Positions 46,436 through 56,594 of a stretch of 64,000 bases of DNA are shown here, piece by piece. This DNA is from Candidula unifasciata. Lineage: Eukaryota > Mollusca > Gastropoda > Stylommatophora > Geomitridae. The notes beneath the pieces were generated by a model, which had not been told where the DNA came from, did not search any database, and saw only the letters and a list, made by a program, of their open reading frames with translations. Within the stretch, counting starts at the first letter, position 1, and the number at the start of each line of letters is the position of its first letter. The stretch is taken from assembly GCA_905116865.2 (NCBI GenBank), contig CAJHNH020003149.1, positions 17,264 to 81,263 of the forward strand. Direction: 5' to 3'. A program made the translations under genes and the position numbers.

Positions 46436-47181
46436 CCCCGCACGATTTTGAAAAGATTGGATGAGGTGGTCCAATAGAGCTGTCTGCAATTCAAACCACA
46501 TAAGTAGAGAAGTCTCTCAATCCTTAAGGGTAAGGTAGCGGCAACCAGTTTTACAGTGGCAAGGAATCAGATCCCCACGGTTCTAGAGTAACCAGCGAAG
46601 AGCCTTGGTCGCGTCCTCAATTCGAAGTTATCTGACAGAGCGGAGGCTCGGCGCATACACGAGTCACTGGCTACAGGCCTGCTCGCAATCGAGCGAAGCA
46701 GGCTGGTCAGGAAGTTCAAGGTCTTGTGTCTATAATTTATGTTGATTCCAAAGCTCATCTGTTCGCTGCTAGTCTACAAAGTGTCGATGACTGCAGTGGA
46801 GACGAGGGGGCGAAAAATCAACACATCCATGAGGAAGTGGATTGATTCAACGCCTTATCTGACTGACGTGGTTCTGTATTGTTAACAGGCCAAGCTGATA
46901 CTCTTGTTCAAATCAATAACCGAAGAGTTTAAAGTAGGCGAAGTAAGGCTCGCTATGCTCTTGCGCGAGTCTTTAGACCCAACCGTCACTGCTGTCCAGT
47001 CCGCTCTAAAGACCGGCCTGAAGTGGAAGGTCCTAGATGCGCTAGAATCTGCCAAGAATGCACTAAAACTTAAGGAAGTCATGGGTTACACTAAAACCGA
47101 GCGTCGAGACATAGGGCACAGGAAAGTCAATTGGTGGTCCAATGCTACAGCCAAAGAGCACCGAGAATGTGAGTCGTGAAC
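46436..47181 (+). pseudogene. LINE family P, post-palm region after the LTR element
   Basis: It begins RTILKRLDEVVQ, then RSLSILKG-like sequence, IPTVLE, AKSLGRVLNSKLSDRAEARR and LLAIERSRLVRKFK. The open piece 46904-47179 then reads SITEEFKVGEVRLAMLLRES, TGLKWKVLDALESAKNAL and HRKVNWWSNATAKEH. These follow the RT active site in family P. About 200 residues, including the catalytic palm, are missing relative to the left half at 39044. It is cut off by an antisense LINE at about 47182. Confidence 0.75.
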
Positions 47182-47535
47182 TATTTTTTGAGGTCACTGA
47201 TGAAAAGATTAAGCAGGGTAGGAGATATAACACTTCCCTTAGGGACACCTTCTTGTAACCTGACCAGCTTGCTCTTGTAATCTTCCAGTCTGACTCACGC
47301 ACAGCGTCTGTAAAGGAAGTCTTTAATCCAGGCAAACATATGCCCTTTTATCCCAGCGTGTGCTAGTTTTAGCAAGAGTCCTTTCTCCCAGACCTGATCG
47401 AAGGCTTTGGTCAGGTCGAAGAAAGTAGCTAACAGTTTGTATTTTTTAATGGAAAGCGTCTTCAGTTTCCTGTGCGAGATAAGAGGTTTAGTCATTAGTG
47501 CTTCTGTATCTCCTGAAGCCTGATTAGCTGCCATC
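47182..47535 (-). pseudogene. Jockey-like LINE RT palm fragment
   Basis: The minus strand reads YKLLATFFDLTKAFDQVWEK (motif A), GLLLKLAHAGIKGHMFAWIK, DFLYRRCA, and in a second frame VRLQEGVPKGSVISPTLFNL (motif B). It ends before the YADD motif. Truncated on both sides. Distinct from family P. Confidence 0.75.
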
Positions 47536-47539
47536 CAAG

Positions 47540-48008
47540 ACTTTCTATTTGTTGGATTTGTTGTTTCTATCTTTTCAAAGTTTGTTTTCCTGTTTGGAAT
47601 CTTGAAAGTTAATGGGGTTCAATCCCATGGGATATTTAGTCAATTACTTGGTATATCTCTTAGTTAATGCAGTGCATGCTGCTGTTCTCGCCTCATGTTC
47701 TGTGTGGTCGTAAACATTATGTCTTTTTAAGATTTCGAGCAGCTTCTTTCAACCATTTCAGAATACAAGTCATCTATTTCCTGGTTTCTACTTATCACAT
47801 TCAGCTAACGATATGATATTTATCCCCGTGAATTTTATCTGTTATCACTTGACTCCTATCCGATTTTTAGAATTATGAACGTTTAACGAATGCTAAACTC
47901 TATGTGAGCTTTTTGGGATCTTTTTTTTTCTATTTATCACTCGATGTTTAAATCCTAGGACAACAAAATAATCCTGAGATGCTTGATGATATTTTCATAA
48001 TTTGGCAT
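47540..48008. other. No gene recognised
   Basis: AT-rich, without domain or repeat motifs. Confidence 0.35.
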
Positions 48009-48055
48009 GGTGCGTGTGTGTGTGCGCGTGCGTGTTTGCGTGCGCGCGTGCGTAT
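48009..48055. repeat. (GT/GC)n alternating purine-pyrimidine tract
   Basis: GTGTGTGTGCGCGTGCG-type sequence of about 47 bp with little interruption. Strong Z-DNA-forming potential. Confidence 0.85.
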
Positions 48056-48065
48056 TTAATGGATA

Positions 48066-48419
48066 TTGTGCAAAACTGTTTTAATTAGTTATATTCGTGT
48101 GTTTATAATTTTAATGACCTTACTTCACCATTTCATTCCAGAAAACATTAATACGACATATGCATTCACATACTTTGTTTTCAGTGGAAAGACGTTTAAT
48201 AAAAAAACACTGAGGAATTGGAAAGAGCAGGCATTACAGTCACATTTTCTTTGCTCAGTGTCCGAAGACTCAAATGTTTTGGGTCAACTGGAGAATGGAA
48301 TCGGGTCTCTTTACATGAATTATGGTGATATTCCTATGTGTACAAGATGGAAAGATAAGTCTCTATTGCGTTGCCAAGATTTGTTCGAGCGGGACTTGAA
48401 AAAGTATAGAATGCCTTGA
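48066..48419 (+). CDS. Hypothetical ORF, possible exon
   Basis: 117 codons, no recognised family. Residues from about 40 onward (FSGKTFNKKTLRNWKEQALQ, then FLCSVSEDSNVLGQLENGIG, CTRWKDKSLLRCQDLFERDL) have normal amino-acid composition, unlike the low-complexity ORFs. A good acceptor-like TTTGTTTTCAG lies at about 48183-48193, but the frame open after it is phase 1, not the phase 0 of the micro-exon array. It may be an exon of another gene or a pseudogene remnant. Confidence 0.25.
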   Translation: MCKTVLISYIRVFIILMTLLHHFIPENINTTYAFTYFVFSGKTFNKKTLRNWKEQALQSHFLCSVSEDSNVLGQLENGIGSLYMNYGDIPMCTRWKDKSLLRCQDLFERDLKKYRMP

Positions 48420-48439
48420 AAAGTGCTGAATAGAGGGAA

Positions 48440-48662
48440 CACAGATTTTTTGTTTTTTGTTTGTGTTTCGAGAAGCCATGAGTTGTTAACCCTTAGGCTC
48501 GGTATAATGGAAATCGCAACCACTCGGCCTTGATTCCATGATGGATACTGTAAATCTAGGAGAAATGTGACTTTTCTGCCTCCGCCGGACGTGAAACCGG
48601 ACAAGGAGTTCGTCACCCGATCGTCGCGAAGTGAGGTTTAGCTAACTACGCTAGCGAGCCGG
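48440..48662 (-). mobile_element. tRNA-derived SINE, family S4 copy 1
   Basis: The minus strand starts with CGCTAGCGTAGTTAGCTAAA, an A-box region, and continues through a decayed B-box. The body shares ACTCCTTGTCCGG, CCTAAGGGTTAACAACTCATGG and related blocks with the 49.1 kb copy. Confidence 0.65.
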
Positions 48663-48922
48663 ACAGGGGATACGGAAAAAGGACACCACTTTTCTTGAAA
48701 TCAGTTTGTGGACAACATGTCTTAACGCGAGTGACTCTTTATGAAACCACTGAAATCCCATGCTTCTATTATGAATTGCTTTCCCTCTAAATGCAGCATG
48801 GTCTTGATGGTCACACTCGCCCACCTTAGATTAAAAAGCAATATTCACTTTTAGTAACAGTCTATTGTATAGACACTAAATGTACTAATAAATGTTATTT
48901 AAATACTTTTTTTGTTTGTTAG

Positions 48923-48931
48923 AGGACCCCG
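48923..48931 (+). other. Candidate 9-nt micro-exon 12
   Basis: Strong acceptor AAATACTTTTTTTGTTTGTTAG, exon AGGACCCCG (R-T-P), donor GTAAAT. It was found after noting that the 12/9 alternation predicted a 9-nt exon between 35.1 and 51.5 kb. It lies between the two family S4 SINEs. Confidence 0.42.
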
Positions 48932-49094
48932 GTAAATACTATTGCATATCAATTCTCTGTCAAATGATTGTGTGCTATGGATGTGTATAAATCGATACGA
49001 GAAACAGAACTAAAAATATTTAAATTTGTGATACTGATTATTTTGTTCCATGCGCATAGAGTGTTTTTATCATCTATGTTAGACAATATTGTTG

Positions 49095-49308
49095 TTTGTT
49101 GTTTTAGTATCCAGAAGCCATGAGTTGTTACCCTTAGGCTCGGTATTATGGATATCACTACCTTCCGGCCTTGTTTCCATTGTAAATACCGTAAATCTTT
49201 GAGAAAATGTAGCTTTCCTGCCTACCCCGGATTGAACCCGGACCACAAGGAGTTCGTCACCCGGTCTCCGCGCAATCAGGTTTACCAACTACGCTAGAGA
49301 GATGGGCC
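49095..49308 (-). mobile_element. tRNA-derived SINE, family S4 copy 2
   Basis: Better preserved than copy 1: minus strand CTAGCGTAGTTGGTAAACC (A-box) and CCGGGTTCAATCC (B-box) at normal tRNA spacing, then the shared body ending TAACAACTCATGGCTTCTGG. Same orientation as copy 1, about 430 bp away. Confidence 0.75.
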
Positions 49309-49329
49309 TAAATGTGTAATAAAAGTCAA

Positions 49330-49935
49330 TGGTGTTATTTTGCTGTTATTTTGGGACAAGTACATAAATTTAGGTATCTGGGCACATGGGTAACATCAGA
49401 TGGAGGATGCATTACTGAAATAAGAAACAGAACAGGACAGACAAAAACTGCATTTTATAAAATCAAGAACATCTCATGCAATATATCTGTGTCATTGAAG
49501 GTTGGAAAAATAATTCTTGCCTGCTACATACATCCAGTTTTAACATACGGCTGTAGGTTCTGGACAATCAGTAGGCAGGCCAAACAATTTCTTGAGGCCT
49601 CAAAGATGTGGTTTTACAGAAAAATGCTTAAAATACCTTGGAAGGTCACACACACAAAAAAGCAACCAAGAAGTTTTGATAAAGGCGGGAGCAGGAAAAC
49701 AACTTCTCACAGACATCAGAAGGAGACAGTCATCATTTTTTGGCCATGTTATAAGATGAGGGAAAATGGAACATGTGGTGACCACTGGAAAGATATGTGG
49801 AAGAGAGAAGATTCTTGACAGTCTTGTTGAAAGGCATGGAGGTGTGTCAGCACATAAACTAATACATGCTGCAGGAGATCGCAGATTGTGGAGAGGCATA
49901 ATCGGCGGGACCGTCGGCAAAGCACCTGATGATGA
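49330..49935 (+). pseudogene. LINE post-RT and C-terminus with GAT tail
   Basis: The frame 49312-49818 reads FRYLGTWVTSDGGCITEIRN, GQTKTAFYKIKNI, HPVLTYGCRFWTISRQAKQF, WFYRKMLKIPW. The C-terminus continues in another frame (ILDSLVERHGGVSAHKLIHA, GDRRLWRGII) and ends in GAT repeats. It is closely related to 18480-18925 and reaches further 5'. Confidence 0.75.
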
Positions 49936-50022
49936 TGATTCACTATTCGTATTCGGCCGAATAGTTGGTCCAGCTATTCGTATTCGGCCGAATAGTGAAA
50001 ATCACTATTCGGTACAGCCCTA
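49936..50022. mobile_element. hAT-like terminus, family H copy 2
   Basis: CACTATTCGTATTCGGCCGA repeats and the end CTATTCGGTACAGCCCTA match the termini at 17760 and 19052. No left terminus found upstream. Attached directly to the LINE GAT tail, as in copy 1. Confidence 0.65.
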
Positions 50023-50284
50023 ATATATATATTTATATATTTAAACTAGCCCCTTTCCGTCTTTCCGAACGATAGGGATATATTGTGCTGCAAGGAGCCA
50101 TCGGTCTCACAGTCCATGTCAGGTTTAAAAAAGAAACCCAAGCGCGTTTAAAAAAAAAATGTTGGCCACAGGTATAAGCACGAGATTTCAAGACTATTGT
50201 TGTTAACATTTGTGTTTTGTCTTTTTCTTCTCAGACGCTCAGTTCTCATCCTTTTTGTAATCTGTTATTCTCTTTTTCTCGTTC

Positions 50285-50945
50285 CCTTCCTTAAGTGCCC
50301 CCTCCCCAAAACTCGATCTATGGCATTTTTTCTCACGTGTCTACCTTAATAGCTGTTACGTTTATGTCCTGTTTCAACACATCTTTATATTGTAGCAGAA
50401 GTCGGCGTCAACATCTTCTATCCATCTTTTATTCACTATTGAGAATGTCCTTAGTAACTCGGCTATCCTCCATTCCCTAGGTGTGAACCTGCCTCCTGTA
50501 CCTTCGTGGACTTAGCATTGAGAAAATATTTTAATACCTGCTCATTCCTATACCTGCTTTTATCCTGGCCTGTCACACAATGCCAAGTATTCTTTTTAGG
50601 CATGGCATGTGAAGGCTGTTTAGCGGTTTCTCCTGTGGCGAATACGATGACCAAGTTCACTTCCATAAAGCAGAGTGCTGAAAACAGAAGCCTGTTAGAA
50701 AATTATTTTTGTATTAATCTTGAGCTTTCTGTTCTAACAACTCTTTTGTTCATCTGTTCATTGTTGTTGCTGATGATGATTACTTGGTCCAGCGATAGTT
50801 TCTTATCCACTGTGGATCTCAAATAGGTAAAATGGTCAACTGTCTCCAGCTCTTCACAATCATTGTAGATTGCAGGTCGATCATTAACACCTTGCGCATA
50901 AACTGTTGTGTTCTTTCTGTCCTCATAATAAATCCGAAAAAAAAA
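50285..50945 (-). pseudogene. LINE post-RT and tail
   Basis: The minus strand reads NDRPAIYNDCEELETVDHFT YLRSTVDKKLSLDQVII, then in other frames FMEVNLVIVFATG- and HAMPKKNTWHCV-like remnants and LQYKDVLKQDINV. The order fits the ITINGxxLxxVDxFxYLGS to RYKDxLKxNL region of endonuclease-RT LINEs. Heavily decayed. Confidence 0.6.
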
Positions 50946-51074
50946 AAAAACACTGACTGGCAACCTCTAGTCGATAACTCTCTAAAACTTTAATAAAGAA
51001 TGAGAGATTAGTAAATACAAAATATGTTCATTGCGTCTTCTAATACCAACATACGTGTCACCATAGTTAATGTG

Positions 51075-51330
51075 AGAGCTGCCTGATGTAGCAGCTAGAC
51101 GGCAGCCTGCAGGTCAAAAGGTTGTGGGTTCACGTCCTGAGCGATCCGGACTTTTTTGTTTGTTTGATTGAGTACCTTGGCTCAGCCTTGAATGGATACC
51201 AGGTGTAGTCATGAAAAGTAAAGGCAGCCGGCGTGATGCTGACCACAGAGTGCCAATTTAGAATATAGGTCTAGCCCTGTGTGCCCAATACTCATGATGG
51301 CATGGAAAGGGTGCTTTACTTTACCTTCAC
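51075..51330 (+). mobile_element. SINE family S1 copy 4
   Basis: The head includes GGTTGTGGGTTCACGTCCTG (B-box). The body has CTCAGCCTTGAATGGATACC, AAGTAAAGGCAGCCGG, GTGATGCTGACCACA and the 3' end GGGTGCTTTACTTTACC. Confidence 0.75.
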
Positions 51331-51546
51331 TAACAAGTTCGTGCTGCTTTTAGTTGTTGTTGTTGCTCAGAAGGTAAAGATTAATTATTCATTTAAAAAA
51401 AAAATATATACGGATTCAAATTCAAGACTGTCGGGCCGACGGGCTTAGGACTGGCCGCGCTCCTAAGAGTACATATAATGTTAACGAATATTAACGTTTG
51501 ACGCAAAATTGCAAATAATCTCCATTTTACTGGTTCCATCCACCAG

Positions 51547-51558
51547 GTGGTCGTAATT
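51547..51558 (+). other. Candidate 12-nt micro-exon 13
   Basis: Acceptor ACTGGTTCCATCCACCAG, exon GTGGTCGTAATT (V-V-V-I), donor GTGAGTTA. Micro-exon 1 has the same CACCAG|GTGG junction. Confidence 0.48.
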
Positions 51559-52024
51559 GTGAGTTATAGTTGTGTTCAAAACAATGTTTTCCCGTTGTTA
51601 ATGTTAAGCGTCAGGTGTGTTACTACAGACCATATTCCAACAATGATACAATTAAAATGTTTAAAGATTATCATTATGATTCTCTGTGCTATTGTTGTTC
51701 TTTCTTCTTGGTAGAGAATCATTATGATTCTCTGTGCTATTGTTGTTCCCTCTTCTTGGTAGAGACCACAACTTATGTTTTCCTACATTGTATCTCGAAG
51801 CCTAGTTGCTCTCTGTAAACTACTTTTACATTTACTAAAACTAATATATATTTAATCATGATTATCACCGCATTTTGACAAATCCTACTTTTCATCACAG
51901 CCATATTTGTGCTGGTCGATGTACAACATATTGCATCAAATGTCATCACTTTTTCCAGACAGCAGTACCATTTAAGTTTCTTGAGAATTTAGCCAATCAT
52001 TAAATTTCTTCTATTAGCTTTGGG
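51559..52024. other. No gene; short local duplication
   Basis: A 49-bp direct repeat of TTCTCTGTGCTATTGTTGTT-containing sequence lies at about 51663-51760. No coding motif. Confidence 0.5.
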
Positions 52025-52290
52025 AGTATGCGCTGCCGTAGTTAAGCGGCTAGAAGCTCGCCGTCGGATCAGAAGATCATGGGTTTCCGTCCCGACGGAG
52101 CCGGATTAATTTTCAGAAATCAACTTGTCACCCAACATGAAATGGTACTAGCTACAGTCATAGGAAGTGATAGTGGCCGGTGCGATGTTGACTATATAAT
52201 CCACTATGTGCCGATTGATCTGTAAGATTTAGGTCAAGCCCTATATGCCCAATACACCTAAAGGCGTGGAAACCGTCCTTAACTTATCAG
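52025..52290 (+). mobile_element. SINE family S1 copy 5
   Basis: The head has GCGCTGCCGTAGTTAAGCGG (A-box) and CATGGGTTTCCGTCCCGACG (B-box region). The body has CACCCAACATGAAATGG, GGCCGGTGCGATGTTGAC, TGTGCCGATTGATCTGTAAG and GCCCTATATGCCCAATACAC. Confidence 0.75.
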
Positions 52291-53090
52291 TGTTTGCACT
52301 CTTTAAAATTAGCACCTGCCAAACTTTTAAAGCATAGCTTTATTTCAACACTTATATCATTTTTTTTATGTAACACTTAGTTGTATATCATTTATGTGAC
52401 GTTGCAACCCATCCGCTAGCATTTTTTGGGTGTTTGTGTGAGTGTGTGTGTGTGTGTGTGTTTTTTTTTTTTTCTAAACAACATTTAGGTTCAGAAGTCT
52501 GACATTACTTACTAAGGAGTTGGCTCTCCATAATCAACGCAAAGAGGGCTTCTCTTAGATTGTCCTCAGCAGAATAAAAGCCGGGCATTTCAGATTTGAA
52601 AACTGCGTTCATAAGCCCCATGTCGCACCTCATAATACCTAAGTAATACAAACATATTGTATGTTAATTTTTGTGTGTGTAAAAGCAATAGTTGGATATT
52701 CATAATATCAAGAGGAAAAAAAAGTTCAAAAGATGTCGATCTCAGAGCCCAGACAAGGAGACAATGGTCATTTTCAACGGCTAGCAAAACAAGGTCACAA
52801 TAATAAAACTGCGAATTAAACAGAGCTCACAAAGTCAATAGAATCTCTAATACGCTATTTAGTGTTGAATGATATTTTATTTGTAGTAAGTTAAGGAATG
52901 TAAATCTCTATGATGCATTCTCTCATAGTATGGAGGAGTGAATCAGAAAATCGAAACAAGAAGACAACGGACACTTGAGCATGTGCCCACTAAAACTGTC
53001 AGTAAGACATCAGCCATGCGCAAGTTCATCACGAAAGTCAAAAAACCAAAAATGATTACAGCGTGACAATTCCAAAACTGTGTTTCGAAA
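52291..53090. other. No gene recognised
   Basis: (GT)n-T tract near 52435-52475. Otherwise AT-rich and unassigned. Confidence 0.35.
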
Positions 53091-53335
53091 AATTAGCACC
53101 TGCATGTTAAGAAGTCTGAGAAAAACGGCTAACGCAACCATCCAAGACCGATATTATGAGACTGGTTATTGGAAGAAACCTGGTGTTGTTTGTATTCATT
53201 GAGTGTTCAGTGGTAATCTGAGAACTGACAACAAATTACTCCAGTACATCCACACGTGCTCTCCGTCCCCACCTTTAGCAGCACGGAAAGAATTGCAATA
53301 TCAATTGTGCAAATAGTAGATCAATTACTTTTGTC
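53091..53335. pseudogene. LINE scraps, including family J 3' end (copy 5)
   Basis: Plus-strand residues near 53095-53200 weakly resemble a LINE tail (CEMRCLRR-like). From 53250 to 53335 the minus strand matches the last bases of family J: GTGCTCTCCGTCCCCACCTT plus AGCAGCACGGAAAG here, against GCGCTCCGTCCCCATCTTC at 2784. Confidence 0.4.
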
Positions 53336-54034
53336 AACATATTTTCAAAAGTTTGTTTTTTTAATCAGAATTTAAATACATCTTTTCTTTTTGATATTGG
53401 CATGATGATTTTAACTTTCATAATAAAATTTAACAACTAGCTCTAGTATTCTTTTAAATAAGGAATTTACATTACTGTTATTCAAACAGTTTAGCTTTTT
53501 TTTTTTTAAATCCCTGGAGGGAAAAGTGCGTGTTTTTCTTTCTATTTTAGCATAACTATTTTCATTGCACACTCAGTTAATATATAATTTAATATAAAAT
53601 GACAGAAGCAAAACAAAACAAAAAAATTATATAAAGTTCACATATAATAATTTTAAAGCCACATTTGAACCTTTTGCGTCATTATTTAGGCGTTTTCAGG
53701 GTTGCTTTTTTGTTGTTGCTTTATCGTAGTTAATCGATGAGGTTTCTCTTGTCACAGCCCAGCAGTAATCAGCAAGCATTGAAGGGCTCTAATAATCTTA
53801 ATTATCTGTCTCTATAGCAAAAATGTCATGATAACTCGTTCAACATGTTCATCACTGACAGCTTCACAGTTTGACGTTAATAAATCTCAAAAATCTTCCG
53901 AATGATCCACAAGAGATCCTATGTAACTGAATTTTTAATTTCAATATCCTAACTAACTTTATGTGCTATGAATCTCTGCAAAATATATACTCTTTCACTG
54001 TATCTGTTGTAAGGATCCAACAATCTTCTTCTGT
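53336..54034. other. No gene recognised
   Basis: AT-rich with poly-T and A-rich segments. No repeat family identified. Confidence 0.35.
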
Positions 54035-54738
54035 ATCGTGTTCCGTGTAGTATGAGTCGCAAAAAGACGAAAATCACATGCATGAGCTGGAAGATTACAG
54101 TGACCTCGCGGTCGGTCTGAGAAGAGATGAGGAGTACGCAGTAAAACTCTTCGCCGTCAAGGTAGGCGCAATAGGTCTCATCTCCACTTCCATGTTCAAT
54201 GTGCTAAAGCAGTTGGATTTGTGAGGAAACGAGTGCAAACGATCACTAAAACAACTGGGTGAAGCTGCTCAACGGGCTTCGAGCTGGCTTTGGATGCAAC
54301 GGAACGTCGTGGGGGACAGACTTTGATAGTCTGGTCCGGGTCTCTAGTGGAAAACAAGGTCTTATCCTTTTAAAGCCAACGTGTCCTGAATGTCTTCCAG
54401 TGTCCCTCTGCCAACTGCAAAGTCTAACATGTGTCTGATGAACCAACCGTGAGCTTGACACTTGGTCGTTCAGATAGCCGGCTGATCTAATGGGCTACCG
54501 CAGCGACAGTACATACATCTAACTTCGAATCTCACAGTACCCGTTGCATAGTCACAATATGTGTCTTGTCCTTGTCTGAGAACACCCGGTAAAGTGCAGC
54601 AGAAGAAGATCAAGCCCAGGTCGGTTTATCCTCTGAAGCTGTCTAGGAAGTAACAGGTCGAAACAATTGTTGACGAGGGATCTTCTACGGGTGATTGGTA
54701 GACTCCTGTTGTACATGCTCCCCTGTGGAATTATTTAT
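54035..54738 (+). pseudogene. LINE family P C-terminus and 3' UTR (copy 3)
   Basis: The frame reads ENHMHELEDYSDLAVGLRRD then EEYAVKLFAVKVGAIGLIST, SMFNVLKQLDL, and after a stop KRSLKQLGEAAQRASSWLWM. It aligns with 37140-37260. The 3' UTR has GCTACCGCAGCGACAG, TCACAGTACCCGTTGCATAG, GATTGGTAGACTCCTG and CATGCTCCCCTGTGGAATT. Confidence 0.75.
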
Positions 54739-54741
54739 ATT

Positions 54742-54795
54742 ATTGTTCTTCTTCAATCTTTCTGCCAGAAGACATATAACAGGAGGCCAGTATGG
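54742..54795 (-). mobile_element. 3' end of the RT/RNase H LINE
   Basis: The minus strand reads GGCCTCCTGTTATATGTC, CTGGCAGAAAGATTGAAGAA. This matches GGCCTCCTGATATAAGTT and CTGACAGAAGGATCGAAGAA at 14200-14240. Only about 50 bp remain, with the GAA tail pointing left. Confidence 0.5.
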
Positions 54796-54932
54796 AAGGT
54801 TTGAGGTTTGAACAACGGATCAACATAATGGCACAAGAGTAGTAAAACATAAGTGCTCCGTTCTTCTTCTAACTCAAGTCTGAGTCCAAAGAAGCTCATC
54901 ACAGTGCACAGGCTCTGTAGCAGAAGCGAGGA
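54790..54932 (-). repeat. Dispersed repeat, family D copy 2
   Basis: Inverted copy of 23505-23650: TTGAACAACGGATCA, AGTGCTCCGTTCTTCTTCTAA, CTCAAGT and CAGTGCACAGGCTCTGTAGC in order. Confidence 0.65.
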
Positions 54933-54959
54933 TCGTGAAATATTTTATGTAGATTATTA

Positions 54960-55205
54960 ACTCCTAATGTTTGCCCGGGCAGCGCCCCTAGGCTACTCTG
55001 ATTTCCAGCTGCCAGGGATTTTTCACCAGCGCAGCAATACACACGGGTGTCAGATCTCACTATCCAGAGACAGGGGGAAATTACTAGAGGTCCAAGTCCA
55101 CGTGACAAAATCCCAGCCCTTGCCAGGAATTGAGACCGGAACCTTTAGCACTCGAGGAAATCAAGTAATACACACTTCAGACCCCTTTTCACCTGCAGAC
55201 CTTAC
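54960..55205 (-). mobile_element. Possible tRNA-derived SINE (unassigned)
   Basis: The minus strand has GGTTCCGGTCTCAATTCCTGG, a B-box-like block, preceded by GTATTACTTGATTTCCTCGAG. Single copy here. It could equally be an old LINE UTR. Confidence 0.3.
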
Positions 55206-55985
55206 AATGTCTCCCCTGTGGGGTATGACTATATGTATCTGACATACTCGAGACATTCATATTTATCTATATTTGACTGTTGAAGAAAGATTATATCAAA
55301 CTCATAAATCAGTATTTTCAGTGCATGCCCTCTTTGTCTGGCACTTAGACAATTTCAGGAACCGATTCAAACATTCTTTAATCCCAAAGGCTTAAATGTT
55401 TCGTTTAACTCTTGTAGCTTCGGATCTTCCTTTTCTATGCCGTCTTTTCCCTCTATTTCCCTCTCTTTTCCTTCTCACAAAATAACCATAATGTTAGGAG
55501 CTTAAAACAGAACATCTGACTAATATTTTTAGTTGAAAACGGGACATATATTTTCAGCTGAAAATGGGACTTTGTACAAATATGTTCAGCCGAAATCGGG
55601 TCATTGTACACATATTGTCTGCTAAAAACATTGTTTGCTTATTTAAAAGAAAAAAAAAACGAGCATGCTAACTTAACCCTCTCGCATCAGCAACCCTTCT
55701 CATTTCCCTTAACCCCTTTTTCCGAGGTCACCAGATAGACAGTGGTATTAATATACAAATCAATGCCGTCATAAATAAACGAACAAATATGCCCTTTAAC
55801 AGCAATGAAAAAAATAAGCCACAGTAAAAATGCTCATCAATACATTTCAGCATTAAAAGTATCTAATACTATGATATCAAGAAAAGTCTACTTAGTATAT
55901 TTTTTTATTCCCGAGCTGATCTTAAATTTTTTATAAAACGGGATATTTGAGGATCTTTTACTGTACCGATGGGACGGTTATGTAT
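55206..55985. other. No gene recognised
   Basis: It contains three short repeats of a GTTGAAAACGGGAC/GCTGAAAATGGGAC/GCCGAAATCGGGTC type between 55535 and 55610, each followed by ATAT-containing sequence. Otherwise unassigned. Confidence 0.4.
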
Positions 55986-56070
55986 ACACACACACACATA
56001 CACACACACACACACACACGAACAGACGTATATATATATATATATATTTATACACACATACACACACACA
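55986..56070. repeat. (CA)n/(TA)n compound microsatellite
   Basis: CA, TA and CA blocks in succession with interruptions. The ORF across it is translated repeat. Confidence 0.9.
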
Positions 56071-56594
56071 ATAGTGTACCGTGCCGATCTTCGCAGCTCC
56101 GGTGATAATTTGTTTATTAGTTACAAAATTCATATGACATTTTCTTTCATTGCAGGAAGAATACGGTTACCCTAGTAGTGTCTGCATGGTAGGGTAGATG
56201 CAATAGATGGCCTAGAAAAGTCCATAGCCCTGGCGAGGCCCCTCCCCGCTTGCGACTGCATGACGCACAACCATTCAGGCCACAGACCTGGCGTTTTTTG
56301 TTTTTGTCTTTAAATTATTAGTTGAGGTTGCCACTTCTAGATCTGATGCAGTTTGTGCCTCTATGATCAAGCACAGTGGTCTTGACGGTAGAATATGTTG
56401 CCACAACGGAGGTGTCCCCATAGGTGCATGTTCTAAAAAGCTATTCATTGAGAAGGATAAAATGTGTCTGAAAAAGTATGACCATCAAATTTAGTAAATA
56501 GTCTGTACATTGGAAGATACAATAGGAAAAGGCACCTCTTAGCTGCTGATTGATGCATTATGAGAGAGACGTATCAATGCTTTTTGGAATCAGA

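Noticed and set aside
56156..56188. 33-nt exon-like segment after TTTTCTTTCATTGCAG
   Set aside because: The acceptor is good and the segment is open in phase 0, but the donor GTAGGG is poor and it breaks the 12/9 alternation. Kept out of the array pending RNA data.
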